Of a DNA stretch of 16,610 nucleotides, positions 1 through 8,298 are shown in pieces (position 1 is the first letter of the stretch; every line of letters starts with the position of its first letter). The notes under the pieces are model-generated. The model searched no databases. It was not told the origin of the DNA and saw only the letters and a list, made by a program, of their open reading frames with translations. Made by a program: the position numbers and the translations under genes. Where the stretch lies: assembly GCA_014360395.1 (NCBI GenBank), contig JACIXM010000506.1:1-16610 (forward strand), written 5' to 3'. The DNA is from Actinotalea sp. (GTDB taxonomy: Bacteria > Actinomycetota > Actinomycetes > Actinomycetales > Cellulomonadaceae).

Positions 1-177
1 TACGACCTCGTCCACGGGCTCGAGGAGGCCGTGCACGGCCTCGGCGGGGTCGGGGGCTTCCTGGCGTGGCTGGTCAACACGCTCGCGTCGGCGCTGGTCG
101 GGCTCCTCGTGGGCGCCGTCGTCGTCGCCGCGCTGCACCTGGTGCCGCGCCGCACGGGTGCCGCGCCCGCCCACTGA
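1..177 (+). CDS. DUF808-like inner membrane protein, C-terminal end (partial)
   Basis: The reading frame is open from base 1 and ends at a TGA at 175-177, giving the last 58 residues of a protein that begins outside the window. The tail has a short amphipathic stretch (YDLVHGLEEAVHG), a Gly-rich turn, and then one long hydrophobic helix (about residues 21-46) ending in a basic, Pro/Ala-rich tip. This pattern, with a W-LVNTL.SAL.GL.VGA core, resembles the end of DUF808 (YedI-type) multi-pass membrane proteins, whose function is not established. The identification rests on a short piece, so the family name is tentative. What is certain is that a membrane protein gene ends here. The next gene starts 33 bases downstream. 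Confidence 0.6.
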   Translation, partial: YDLVHGLEEAVHGLGGVGGFLAWLVNTLASALVGLLVGAVVVAALHLVPRRTGAAPAH

Positions 178-210
178 CCGCGGCGCCCGGTCGGTGGGAC
201 CCTGTCGACC

Positions 211-717
211 ATGACGGACAGGGGCTGGCACATCGACCCGACCACCCTGCGCGAGGTGGTCACGGACGAGGCGCTGCTGCGTGCGCAGCTGACCGAGGCC
301 CCTGCCGCCGACCGCGTCTGGCTGCTCCGTCTGCTCGGCGACCTCGCGGCGTCGGCGCGGGAGGGCGAGCAGGTGCTCGACGCGGCCGCGGACCGGTTCC
401 GGCCCCTGCTGCTGCTGGCCCACACGCTGCAGTGGCAGGGACGGTGGCGGGACGCCGGGCGGCTCCAGAAGGAGGCGCTGCTCCTGGCGGACACCCCGGG
501 GCGCGAGGCGACGGCCCGACAGCACATCGGCAAGCGGCTCGTCGACGAGGGGCGGTACGCCGAGGCGGCCGAGCAGTTCGCCGTCGCGCTGCGGCTTCGG
601 CAGGCGGCCGGCGCGGGGGAGGACCTGGTGGCGTCCTCGCGGATGGCCCTCGTCCGCGCGCAGGCCCTGGCCGCCGGGTCCGCGGCCGACGCCCCGGACA
701 CCCGCAGCCGCCGCTGA
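211..717 (+). CDS. Small TPR-repeat protein, function unknown
   Basis: This is a 168-residue soluble, Ala/Leu/Arg-rich protein with no signal peptide or membrane segment. Two helix-turn-helix units are visible at about residues 64-95 (LLLLAHTLQWQGRWRDAGRL) and 101-136 (RQHIGKRLVDEGRYAEAAEQ). The second follows the tetratricopeptide consensus well (small residue, G-Y-x-E-A, then a hydrophobic helix). TPRs are protein-interaction scaffolds, so an adaptor role is likely, but no partner or reaction can be read from the sequence. The ATG at 211 has no obvious Shine-Dalgarno. Seven bases lie between it and GACCCT (198-203), a weak -10-like hexamer, so a leaderless start is possible. A kinase gene follows 52 bases after the stop, and co-transcription is possible. 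The tail after residue 150 is low complexity. Confidence 0.75.
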   Translation: MTDRGWHIDPTTLREVVTDEALLRAQLTEAPAADRVWLLRLLGDLAASAREGEQVLDAAADRFRPLLLLAHTLQWQGRWRDAGRLQKEALLLADTPGREATARQHIGKRLVDEGRYAEAAEQFAVALRLRQAAGAGEDLVASSRMALVRAQALAAGSAADAPDTRSRR

Positions 718-752
718 GCCCGCCGTCGCCGCGTCGTGCTGCGTCGCCGGGC

Positions 753-760
753 GGGGGAAG
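753..760 (+). promoter_or_regulatory. Ribosome binding site that decides the kinase start
   Basis: GGGGGAAG abuts the ATG at 761 with no spacing but lies 9 bases before the in-frame ATG at 770. Normal Shine-Dalgarno spacing therefore favours 770 as the kinase start. The two choices differ by three residues only. Confidence 0.55.
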
Positions 761-769
761 ATGGTGACC

Positions 770-2355
<1,586 letters not shown>

Positions 2356-2359
<4 letters not shown>

Positions 2360-2398
2360 CGCCCCCCGACGGCGCCGCGGTCGGGCCGCCCGCGTCAG
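2356..2398. terminator. Bidirectional terminator hairpin between convergent genes
   Basis: CTGACGC (2356-2362) pairs perfectly with GCGTCAG (2392-2398). Inside it, CCCGAC (2365-2370) pairs with GTCGGG (2380-2385). The outer stem contains the stop codon of the kinase (2357-2359) and that of the opposing VOC gene (2395-2397). There is no T-tract, which is common for actinobacterial terminators. Termination activity is inferred. Confidence 0.5.
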
Positions 2399-2775
2399 CG
2401 GCGCAGCGGCCCCCGGCACAGGCAGAACGGGTGTCCGGCGGGGTCGGCGTAGACCTGGAAGACCTCGTCGGGGGTGTGGAGGTCCTCGGCGGCCTGCAGC
2501 AGCTCCGCGCCGAGGGCGAGGGCCCGCTCATGGGCCGTGGGCAGGTCGTCGACCCACAGGTCCAGGTGGATCTGCTGCTGCTGGTCGCCGCCCGGCCACA
2601 CGGGGCGGACGTGGTTCGGGGCGTACTGGATGCCCAGCCGCCACTCGCCGTCGACGACGACGTTGTGCCAGCCCTCCTCGGCCTCCACGACGCCGTCGAG
2701 CAGCTGGGCCCAGAAGGTGCTCTCGACCTCGAGATCCGGGGCGTCGAGCACCACGATCGTGCGGAACACGCGCAT
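2395..2775 (-). CDS. VOC / glyoxalase-like domain protein
   Basis: This 126-residue protein has the beta-alpha-beta-beta-beta layout of the vicinal oxygen chelate fold. It starts RTIVVLDAPDLEVESTFWAQ, where the strand and following helix include an F-W pair. A middle strand runs WHNVVVDGEWRLGIQ, then comes QIHLDLWVDD (a strand with a candidate metal-ligand His), and it ends FQVYADPAGHPFCLC, the usual DPxGHxF motif. VOC proteins include glyoxalases, dioxygenases and antibiotic-binding proteins. The substrate cannot be told from sequence; in actinobacteria such short, single-domain members are usually annotated only as VOC family. It is divergent from another VOC gene 83 bases away and converges on the kinase. 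The ATG at 2775 has GGGGAGG about 11 bases upstream, rather far for a ribosome binding site. Confidence 0.88.
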   Translation of the reverse strand: MRVFRTIVVLDAPDLEVESTFWAQLLDGVVEAEEGWHNVVVDGEWRLGIQYAPNHVRPVWPGGDQQQQIHLDLWVDDLPTAHERALALGAELLQAAEDLHTPDEVFQVYADPAGHPFCLCRGPLRR

Positions 2776-2846
2776 GCGGCCATCGTCCTCCCCGGGTGAC
2801 CACGACGGAAGAGGTGCGCCGGACGACCGGCCGGGTCGGCCGGTCG

Positions 2847-2858
2847 TACCGTCAGGGC
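2847..2858 (+). promoter_or_regulatory. -10 box and probable leaderless start of the second VOC gene
   Basis: TACCGT at 2847-2852 fits TANNNT and is followed by exactly six bases before the ATG at 2859. No Shine-Dalgarno is visible. In actinobacteria this spacing is typical of leaderless transcripts that begin at the start codon. No clear -35 box is seen. Confidence 0.5.
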
Positions 2859-3290
2859 ATGGAGCAGCGCATCAGCATGGTGACGCTCGGCGTCGCCGAC
2901 GTGGCGCGGGCGCGGCGGTTCTACGAGGCGCTGGGTTGGCACGGCCACGAGGTCCAGGAGACGGTCTTCTTCCAGGCGCCCGGTCAGGCCGTCGTCCTGT
3001 GGAGCCGGGAGCGTCTCGCGGCGGACTCGGGCGTCGAGGACGACGGCGGGACGTTCGGCGGCGTCGTCCTCGCCCACAACGTCGCGTCCCGCGACCTCGT
3101 CGACGACGTCCTGCGCCGGGCCGCCGACGCGGGAGCCACCGTGACCCGAGCACCCGCCGACACCTTCTACGGGGGCTACGCGGGCTGCTTCCGCGACCCC
3201 GACGCCCACGTGTGGGAGGTGGCGTGGAACCCGGGCATCCCGCTCGGCGCGGACGGGAGCATCACGCTCCCGTGGCAGGACGAGCCGTGA
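2859..3290 (+). CDS. VOC / glyoxalase-like domain protein
   Basis: This is a 143-residue single-domain VOC protein. The N-terminal strand and helix read ISMVTLGVADVARARRFYEA, the classic glyoxalase opening (VxDxxRxxxFYxxLGW). The central part reads VFFQAPGQAVVLWSR, and the C-terminal half has YAGCFRDPDAHVWEVAWNPG, the DPDxHxWEV motif with candidate metal-ligand His and Glu. It is more typical of lactoylglutathione lyase-like proteins than its divergent neighbour, but the substrate is unknown. The ATG at 2859 follows a -10 box at leaderless spacing. The stop overlaps the GTG start of the next gene (GTGA, 3287-3290), so the two are probably co-transcribed and translationally coupled. Confidence 0.9.
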   Translation: MEQRISMVTLGVADVARARRFYEALGWHGHEVQETVFFQAPGQAVVLWSRERLAADSGVEDDGGTFGGVVLAHNVASRDLVDDVLRRAADAGATVTRAPADTFYGGYAGCFRDPDAHVWEVAWNPGIPLGADGSITLPWQDEP

Positions 3291-4225
3291 CGGACACGCT
3301 CGGCGAGATCGCGGACGCGCTCTACGCGCTGCGGCTGGAGGAGTTCGTCGCCGCCCGGGACGCGCGCGCGAAGGAGCTGCGCGCCGCCGGTGACCGGGAC
3401 CTGGCCGGCGAGGTGGCCGGGTTGCGGCGTCCGACGACGGCGGCGTGGGCCGTCAACCAGCTCGTCCGGGCGCGCCGGGAGGAGGTCGAGCAGCTCCTCG
3501 AGCTCGGCGCCGCGCTGCGCGAGGCGCAGGAGACGTTCGCCGGCCCGGAGCTGCGGCAGCTGGACCGGCAGCAGCGGCAGGTCGTCGCGGCGATCCGCCG
3601 GCAGGCTCACGCAGTCGCGGCGGAGCGCGGGCAGCGGCTGAGCGAGACGGTCGGCCGGCAGGTCGAGGCGACGCTCAAGGCCGGCATGGCCGACCCGGCG
3701 GCCGCCCGGGCCGTCCGCTCCGGGCGCCTGGTGACGGACCTGGAGAGCACCGGCTTCGGGCCGGTCCCGCTGCAGGACGCGGTCGCCGTCGCTCCGGCGT
3801 CCGACGGGGGCGGGACCGCCAGGCGCCGGGTCGGGGGGCACCGTCGGCAGACCGGACGCCCTCAGGTGGAGGCGGAGCGTCGGGAGCAGGAGAGCCGGGC
3901 GGAGGAGCAGCGCCAGGAGGCAGCGCGGCGCGCCCGGGAGGGGGCGCAGGCGGCGCTCGAGGTGGCCGAGCAGGAGCAGCGGGAGGCGGAGGGTCGGCTC
4001 GCCGAGATGACGGACGCTCTCGCCGCGGTCGAGGCGGACCGGGTCGACGCCGCGTCCCGGCTCGCGGAGCTGCGCCGCCGGCTCGCGGAGGCCGAGGACG
4101 ACGACGCCCGCCTGGCCGGGGAGCTCGAGACGGCCCGGCGGGCGCGGGGGGAGACGGAGCGCGCGGCGGCGGCGGCCCGGGACGCCGTCGGCCGGGCGCG
4201 GGAGCGGCTCGACGCGGCGACCTGA
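3287..4225 (+). CDS. Conserved actinobacterial coiled-coil protein, function unknown
   Basis: This is a 312-residue soluble protein beginning at a GTG that overlaps the stop of the VOC gene by 4 bases. The N-terminal half (about residues 1-165) is helical and has a recognisable conserved opening (ALYALRLEEFVAARDARAKE, then LRRPTTAAWAVNQLVR) that I know from hypothetical proteins of many actinobacteria. A short basic Gly/Arg linker (about 165-190) follows. The last 120 residues are almost entirely Glu/Arg/Ala/Gln with regular hydrophobic spacing, which predicts a long coiled coil. There is no signal peptide, membrane segment or catalytic motif. A scaffold or DNA/protein-binding role is possible but unproven. 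The translation depends on the GTG start; a longer open frame upstream of it is only the shadow of the VOC gene. Confidence 0.82.
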   Translation: MTDTLGEIADALYALRLEEFVAARDARAKELRAAGDRDLAGEVAGLRRPTTAAWAVNQLVRARREEVEQLLELGAALREAQETFAGPELRQLDRQQRQVVAAIRRQAHAVAAERGQRLSETVGRQVEATLKAGMADPAAARAVRSGRLVTDLESTGFGPVPLQDAVAVAPASDGGGTARRRVGGHRRQTGRPQVEAERREQESRAEEQRQEAARRAREGAQAALEVAEQEQREAEGRLAEMTDALAAVEADRVDAASRLAELRRRLAEAEDDDARLAGELETARRARGETERAAAAARDAVGRARERLDAAT

Positions 4226-4256
4226 GGGGCCAGGTGCGCGCCCCGCCGTCGGGGCA

Positions 4257-4274
4257 CCGCGGGCTGCCCCGCGG
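4257..4274 (+). terminator. GC-rich hairpin between the coiled-coil gene and pdxY
   Basis: CCGCGGG (4257-4263) and CCCGCGG (4268-4274) form a perfect 7-bp stem with a 4-base loop. A second, overlapping hairpin (CCCCG 4241-4245 with CGGGG 4250-4254) lies just before it. They sit between the stop at 4225 and the pdxY -10 box. There is no T-run, so terminator function is inferred. Confidence 0.4.
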
Positions 4275-4286
4275 CCGTGCGCCGTC

Positions 4287-4299
4287 TAGCCTCGACGAC
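4287..4299 (+). promoter_or_regulatory. -10 box and probable leaderless start of pdxY
   Basis: TAGCCT at 4287-4292 is followed by seven bases and then the GTG at 4300. No Shine-Dalgarno lies in between, which fits a leaderless or near-leaderless transcript. Confidence 0.5.
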
Positions 4300-5175
4300 G
4301 TGACCCCGACCGGCGCGGACCGTCCGCTCAACGTGCTGTCCATCCAGTCCCACGTCGCCTACGGCCACGTGGGCAACGCCTCGGCCGTCTTTGCGATGCA
4401 GCGGCTGGGGGTCCAGGTCTGGCCGATCCACACCGTGCAGTTCTCCAACCACACCGGGTACGGGGACTGGAAGGGGCGCGTCTTCGACGGCCCGGCGATC
4501 GACGAGGTCGTCGACGGCATCGCGGACCGCGGCGTCCTGCCCCGCTGCGACGCCGTGCTGTCGGGCTACCTGGGCTCGGCGGACGTCGGGCACGCCGTCC
4601 TCGGCGCCGTCGAGCGGGTGCGCGCGGCGAACCCCGACGCCGTCTACTGCGCCGACCCGGTCATCGGGGACGTGGGCCGCGGGGTGTTCGTCCGTCCCGG
4701 CATCCCGGAGCTGATGCGCGACGTCGTCGTCCCCGCCGCGGACGTCGTCACGCCGAACCACTTCGAGCTCGACCACCTCACCGGCACGACGTCCCGCAGC
4801 CTGCCCGCGGTGCGCGACGCCGTAGCAGCGCTGCAGGAGCGCGGCCCCCGCGCCGTCCTCGTCACGTCCCTGGAGACGGACGACACCCCGGCGGACGCCG
4901 TGGACCTGCTGGCCGCCGAGGGCGACCGGGCCTACCGCGTGCGCACCCCGCGCCTGGGCCTCTCGGTCAACGGGGCGGGCGACGCGATCGCCGCGCTGTT
5001 CCTCGTGCACTGGCTGCGCTCGCGGTCGGTCGAGGTGGCCGTGCGGGACGCGTCGTCGGCCGTGCACGCGGTGCTCGCGGCGACCGAGGCCGCGGCCTCC
5101 CGGGAGATCCTGCTGGTGCCCGCGCAGGAGCAGATCGTCCGCCCCGACGCCGTGTTCGACGTCGAGGAGCTGTAG
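4300..5175 (+). CDS. pdxY: Pyridoxal kinase PdxY
   Basis: This 291-residue ribokinase-superfamily enzyme phosphorylates pyridoxal (and related B6 vitamers) with ATP to give pyridoxal 5'-phosphate in the salvage pathway. Key signatures are the opening [13 protein letters not shown] (residues 14-26), the substrate-site stretch [13 protein letters not shown], the DPVIGD motif, [11 protein letters not shown], and the anion-hole/catalytic motif NGAGDA with the catalytic Asp at about residue 228. The length matches the PdxY family (about 285-290). The PdxY versus PdxK choice rests on the N-terminal and PNHFEL motifs. The GTG at 4300 is chosen because the conserved N-terminus begins a few residues later and a -10 box lies just upstream. 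A YqgE/AlgH gene starts 5 bases after the stop, suggesting co-transcription. Confidence 0.95.
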   Translation: MTPTGADRPLNVLSIQSHVAYGHVGNASAVFAMQRLGVQVWPIHTVQFSNHTGYGDWKGRVFDGPAIDEVVDGIADRGVLPRCDAVLSGYLGSADVGHAVLGAVERVRAANPDAVYCADPVIGDVGRGVFVRPGIPELMRDVVVPAADVVTPNHFELDHLTGTTSRSLPAVRDAVAALQERGPRAVLVTSLETDDTPADAVDLLAAEGDRAYRVRTPRLGLSVNGAGDAIAALFLVHWLRSRSVEVAVRDASSAVHAVLAATEAAASREILLVPAQEQIVRPDAVFDVEEL

Positions 5176-5180
5176 TCGCC

Positions 5181-5738
5181 GTGGTGGACGTGCTGGACGG
5201 CCGGCTCCTCGTGGCCTCGCCCACCCTGGGCGACGAGCGGTTCGCCCGCACCGTGATCCTCCTCCTGCACCACGACGACGACGGCGCCTTCGGCGTGGTC
5301 CTCAACCGCCCCCTGCCCGTGCGCGTCGAGGCGGTGCTCCCGGCGTGGCAGGAGGCGGTCGCGCCGCCGGGCACGCTGTTCCAGGGCGGTCCGGTCGGGC
5401 TCGACGGGGCGCTCGGGCTGGTGACGATCCCCGAGGGCGCGGAGCTGCACCCGGGGGTGTCGCGCATGACGGGCCCGTTCGGCGTCGTCGACCTGGACGG
5501 CGACCCGACGGCCGGACCCCTGGGCGTCACCGGTCTGAGGATCTTCGCCGGGCACTCCGGGTGGTCCGCCGGTCAGCTCGAGCGCGAGGTCGCCGCGGGG
5601 GACTGGTACGTCCTGGACGCCGACCCCGCCGATGCCCTGACCCCGCAGCCGGACGCGCTGTGGCGGCGCGTGCTGCGCCGGCAGGGCGGCACGCTGGCGA
5701 TCGTGTCCACGTTCCCGCCGGACCCCAGCCTGAACTGA
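5181..5738 (+). CDS. YqgE/AlgH family protein
   Basis: This 185-residue protein covers the full family length. Recognised elements are LLVASPTLGDERFARTVILL near the N-terminus, GAFGVVLNRP (strand and turn around residues 35-45), FQGGPVG, RIFAGHSGWSAGQLE around 120-132, and a closing W-x-V plus RRVLRRQGG region. The family is soluble and widespread. In Pseudomonas it was named for an effect on alginate gene regulation, but its biochemical function is still unclear. The start is the GTG at 5181, though the adjacent GTG at 5184 is equally possible. GAGGAG at 5164-5169, inside the pdxY 3' end, may serve as its ribosome binding site. It lies 5 bases after pdxY, so it is likely in the same transcript. 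Confidence 0.92.
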   Translation: MVDVLDGRLLVASPTLGDERFARTVILLLHHDDDGAFGVVLNRPLPVRVEAVLPAWQEAVAPPGTLFQGGPVGLDGALGLVTIPEGAELHPGVSRMTGPFGVVDLDGDPTAGPLGVTGLRIFAGHSGWSAGQLEREVAAGDWYVLDADPADALTPQPDALWRRVLRRQGGTLAIVSTFPPDPSLN

Positions 5739-5743
5739 GCGCT

Positions 5744-5765
5744 GCGCCGGGTCGTGCCCCGGCGC
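5744..5765 (+). terminator. Strong hairpin after the YqgE/AlgH gene
   Basis: GCGCCGGG (5744-5751) pairs with CCCGGCGC (5758-5765), a perfect 8-bp GC-rich stem with a 6-base loop, starting 6 bases after the stop codon. It lacks a T-run but is well placed to end the pdxY transcript before the next -10 box. Confidence 0.5.
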
Positions 5766-5774
5766 CGTCCGCGG

Positions 5775-5786
5775 CAGGATCCTCGG
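5775..5786 (+). promoter_or_regulatory. -10-like box before the ThuA-like gene
   Basis: CAGGAT at 5775-5780 differs from TANNNT only in the first base and is followed by six bases and the GTG at 5787. With no Shine-Dalgarno in view this resembles the leaderless starts elsewhere in the window. Confidence 0.35.
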
Positions 5787-6446
5787 GTGGCCCGCGTCCT
5801 CGTCTTCACCCGCACGACCGACTACCGGCACGACTCGATCGAGCACGCGGTCGGCGTCGTCGGCGGGCTGCTCCGCGCGGACGGGCACGCCGTGGAGCAC
5901 ACGGAGGACCCCGCCGCGTTCCGGCCGGACCGCCTTGCGGACGTCGCGCTGGTCGTGTGGCTGTCGACGTCCGGCGACGTGCTCGACGACGTCGGGCGTG
6001 ACGCCTTCGCGTCGTGGCTCGCCGACGGCGGCGCGTGGGCGGGGATCCACAGCGCCACGACGAGCGAGCCCTCCTGGCCGGAGTTCGAGCGCATCGCGGG
6101 CGCGCGGTTCGTCGACCACCCCGACGTGCAGCCGGCGACAGTCAGGATCGCCGCGCCGACCCACCCGTCGACGGGCGGTCTGCCGCCCGCGTGGCGGCAC
6201 ACCGACGAGTGGTACAACTTCCGGTCGCGCCCTGGTGCCGACAGGACGATCCTGCTCACGGTGGACGAGGCCGACTACGCCGGAGGCACCATGGGCGACC
6301 CCCACCCGATCGCCTGGGCCGGTGCGTACGGCGACGGGCGCACCTGGTACACCGCGCTCGGCCACGAGGCCCGGGCGTACGACGACCCCGTGCTGCGCGC
6401 ACACCTGCTCGGTGGCCTGCGCAGCCTGCTCGAGGAGGACGGATGA
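5787..6446 (+). CDS. ThuA-like domain protein
   Basis: This is a 219-residue protein with the flavodoxin/glutamine-amidotransferase-like ThuA fold. It opens with RVLVFTRTTDYRHDSIEHAV (strand, then the conserved RH at about residues 14-15). It then has an alternating beta-alpha pattern with LVVWLSTSGD, AGIHSAT (H88), HTDEWYNF (H138, E141), MGDPHPIAW and WYTALGHE (H193). These His/Glu-rich signatures are typical of the family. ThuA itself belongs to trehalose/sucrose utilisation in rhizobia, and later work linked the fold to 3-keto-disaccharide metabolism, but actinobacterial members are mostly uncharacterised. The GTG at 5787 is preferred because the conserved strand begins right after it; an upstream ATG at 5754 would run through the terminator hairpin. 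It overlaps the aldo/keto reductase gene by 4 bases (ATGA), so the two are coupled. Confidence 0.9.
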   Translation: MARVLVFTRTTDYRHDSIEHAVGVVGGLLRADGHAVEHTEDPAAFRPDRLADVALVVWLSTSGDVLDDVGRDAFASWLADGGAWAGIHSATTSEPSWPEFERIAGARFVDHPDVQPATVRIAAPTHPSTGGLPPAWRHTDEWYNFRSRPGADRTILLTVDEADYAGGTMGDPHPIAWAGAYGDGRTWYTALGHEARAYDDPVLRAHLLGGLRSLLEEDG

Positions 6447-7414
6447 CCAGCACGCCGCGGCCGGGCTCCGACGGATGGTTGCGCCCGCTGGGCGCGACCG
6501 GTCTGCAGGTCTCGGCGGTGTGCGCCGGCGGCAGCCCGCTGGGCAGCATGCCGGGCCTCTACGGCCACGAGGTCACCGAGGACGAGGGGGTCGCGACCGT
6601 GCGGGCGGTGCTGGACAGCCCCATCCGGACGATCGACACGTCCAACGGCTACAGCGACGGTCAGAGCGAGCGGCGGATCGGTCGGGCGCTCGCGCAGGCC
6701 GGCGGCAAGCCGGACGACGTCGTCGTCGTCACCAAGGTGGACCCGCGCGACGGCGACTACTCCGGGGACCGCGTGCGGGCGTCGGTCCAGGAGAGCCGCG
6801 AGCGGCTCGGGCTGGACCAGCTCCCCCTGGTGCACCTGCACGACCCGGACCACTTCCCGTTCGAGGAGATCGCTCGCGCCGGCGGGGCGGTGGACGCCCT
6901 CGTCGCGCTGCGCGAGGCGGGCGAGATCGGTGCCGTGGGGCTCGCGGGGGGACGGGTGCAGGAGATGGCCCGCTACCTGGACCTCGGCGTCTTCGACGTC
7001 CTCCTGGTGCACAACCGGTGGACGCTGCTCGACCGCAGCGCGGGGGACCTGCTGCGGCAGGCCGAGGAGGCGGGGCTCGGGCTCATCAACGCGGCGGTGT
7101 ACGGGGGCGGGCTGCTCGCCGGCGGGGGAGCCGGGGGCATGTACGGGTACCGCGCGGCGCCCCCGGAGGTCCTGGGCGCCGCGGAGCGGATGCGTGCGGT
7201 CTGCGAGCGGCACGGGACCGACCTGCGTACCGCGGCGCTGCAGTTCTCCCTGCGCGACCCCCGCTTCGCCACCACGGTCGTGGGGATGGGTCGGCCGGAA
7301 CGGGTGGAGCAGACCGTCGTGGCGGCCTCGGCGGACCTGCCCGAGGAGCTGTGGCCCGACCTGGAGGAGCTGCTGCCCCCCGCGCGCGCCTGGCTGGACG
7401 CGCCGTTCGACTGA
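6443..7414 (+). CDS. Aldo/keto reductase
   Basis: This 323-residue NAD(P)-dependent oxidoreductase has the TIM-barrel fold of the AKR superfamily. The catalytic tetrad is visible as D65 (TIDTSNGY), Y70, K98 (VTKVD) and H133 (HLHDPD). The opening LGATGLQVSAVCAGGSPLG is the usual first strand, and the C-terminal ALQFSLRDPRFATTVVGMG is the nucleotide-binding end. The layout (long, with YGGGLLAGG late in the barrel) resembles the D-threo-aldose/L-fucose 1-dehydrogenase group, which also contains pyridoxal 4-dehydrogenases. A sugar or a vitamin B6 aldehyde is thus a reasonable substrate guess, not a demonstrated one. The ATG overlaps the ThuA stop (ATGA 6443-6446). Coupling with ThuA favours a sugar-related redox step. 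Confidence 0.93.
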   Translation: MTSTPRPGSDGWLRPLGATGLQVSAVCAGGSPLGSMPGLYGHEVTEDEGVATVRAVLDSPIRTIDTSNGYSDGQSERRIGRALAQAGGKPDDVVVVTKVDPRDGDYSGDRVRASVQESRERLGLDQLPLVHLHDPDHFPFEEIARAGGAVDALVALREAGEIGAVGLAGGRVQEMARYLDLGVFDVLLVHNRWTLLDRSAGDLLRQAEEAGLGLINAAVYGGGLLAGGGAGGMYGYRAAPPEVLGAAERMRAVCERHGTDLRTAALQFSLRDPRFATTVVGMGRPERVEQTVVAASADLPEELWPDLEELLPPARAWLDAPFD

Positions 7415-7516
7415 CCCCCGAGCGCTCGACCTCGGCCGACGGCCACGCTCTTCGCGTCGCGCGGGATCGTCGTCGGCGTCCGGGGGTACGTCCGTTCGGT
7501 GCGCGGAGCCGCTGTC

Positions 7517-8152
7517 ATGACGCCCGTCGCCGACCTGGGGCGCGGCGCGCGGTCGTGGCTCCCGGCCCCTGGCACGGCACGGCTGCTGGCCGGCGGTGTC
7601 GCGTTCCTGGCCACCGTCAGCGTGGCGTCGATCGCGCTGGTCGCGGCGGTGAGCGGACCGGTCGCCGTCGGTGGTGCGGGCGTGGTGCTCGCCACGGTCG
7701 CTCTCGGCTCGATGTCGGGCGGGGTCGCGTACGGCGCCCTCGTCGGTGGCCGCCGGGCCAGCCGTCGCCCGGCATGGTTGCTCGCAGGGTCTCTTGTCGC
7801 GCTCGCCGGGGTGGTCCTCGTCGCGGGGGACGGATCAGCGCCGGCGACGGCGGCCGGCGTCGCGCTGATCGCGGTCTGCGCAGCGGGGTACGGCGCCGCC
7901 ATCGCCCCGAGCGCCACCGTGCTCTTCGCAGAGCTGGACGCCCGCGCGGAAGGAGGCTCGACCGAGGCGTTCGGCTGGATGGGTGCCGCGATGGGGCTGG
8001 GGGGTGCGATCGGAGACCTTGGCGGCGGGGTGCTGGTGACCGCCGCCGGGACGGCTCCGGCGATGCTCGCGGCGGCGGGCTGCGCGGCGGCCCTGGCGCT
8101 CGCGCTGCCGTCGGTGGGAGCGTGGTCTCCTCGAGGGAGGAGTACGACATGA
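7517..8152 (+). CDS. Half-length MFS-type membrane protein (C-terminal half only)
   Basis: This is a 211-residue, very hydrophobic protein with about six membrane helices. Its sequence matches the second half of drug-efflux-like MFS transporters of actinobacteria. A helix pair ends in GSMSGGVAYGALVGGRRASR (the loop equivalent to the TM8-TM9 turn), then APSATVLFAELDARAEGGST and EAFGWMGAAMGLGGAIGD, which are TM10-TM11 region motifs. Such transporters normally have 12 helices and about 400 residues, so the first six are missing. The upstream 102 bases contain no N-terminal half and the frame is closed by the aldo/keto reductase stop. ATG 7517 has CGGAG 8 bases upstream; a GTG at 7499 is an alternative. 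It could be a decaying remnant of a transporter gene or a real half-size protein acting as a dimer. Confidence 0.7.
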   Translation: MTPVADLGRGARSWLPAPGTARLLAGGVAFLATVSVASIALVAAVSGPVAVGGAGVVLATVALGSMSGGVAYGALVGGRRASRRPAWLLAGSLVALAGVVLVAGDGSAPATAAGVALIAVCAAGYGAAIAPSATVLFAELDARAEGGSTEAFGWMGAAMGLGGAIGDLGGGVLVTAAGTAPAMLAAAGCAAALALALPSVGAWSPRGRSTT

Positions 8153-8298
8153 GCGAGATCCCCGGCCGCGACATCCCGGTCCTCGAGCACGACGAGACGA
8201 TCCCGCCGCGACCCGAGGAGGAGGTGGCGGACGTCGCACGTTCGCGGCCCGACGTCCTGGGCCACGGCGGCGACGAGGCCGAGCTCGAGCCCGCCTGA
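8149..8298 (+). CDS. Small acidic protein (49 aa), function unknown
   Basis: This short gene encodes 49 residues rich in Glu, Asp and Pro, opening MSEIPGRDIPVLEHDETIPP and ending EAELEPA. There is no membrane segment or cysteine motif, and it is probably disordered. Support for its reality is a strong Shine-Dalgarno (GGGAGGAG at 8135-8142, 6 bases before the ATG), an ATGA overlap with the preceding membrane protein, and a hairpin beginning at its own stop codon. I do not recognise a family. Confidence 0.6.
   Translation: MSEIPGRDIPVLEHDETIPPRPEEEVADVARSRPDVLGHGGDEAELEPA

Noticed and set aside
719..755. CCCGCC (719-724) could pair with GGCGGG (750-755) and partly mask the kinase ribosome binding site.
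   Set aside because: Six base pairs around a 25-base loop is easily met by chance in sequence this GC-rich.
7419..7428. Palindrome CGAGCGCTCG just after the aldo/keto reductase stop.
   Set aside because: As a hairpin it has only about three pairs around a minimal loop, too weak to call a terminator, and no context supports an operator.
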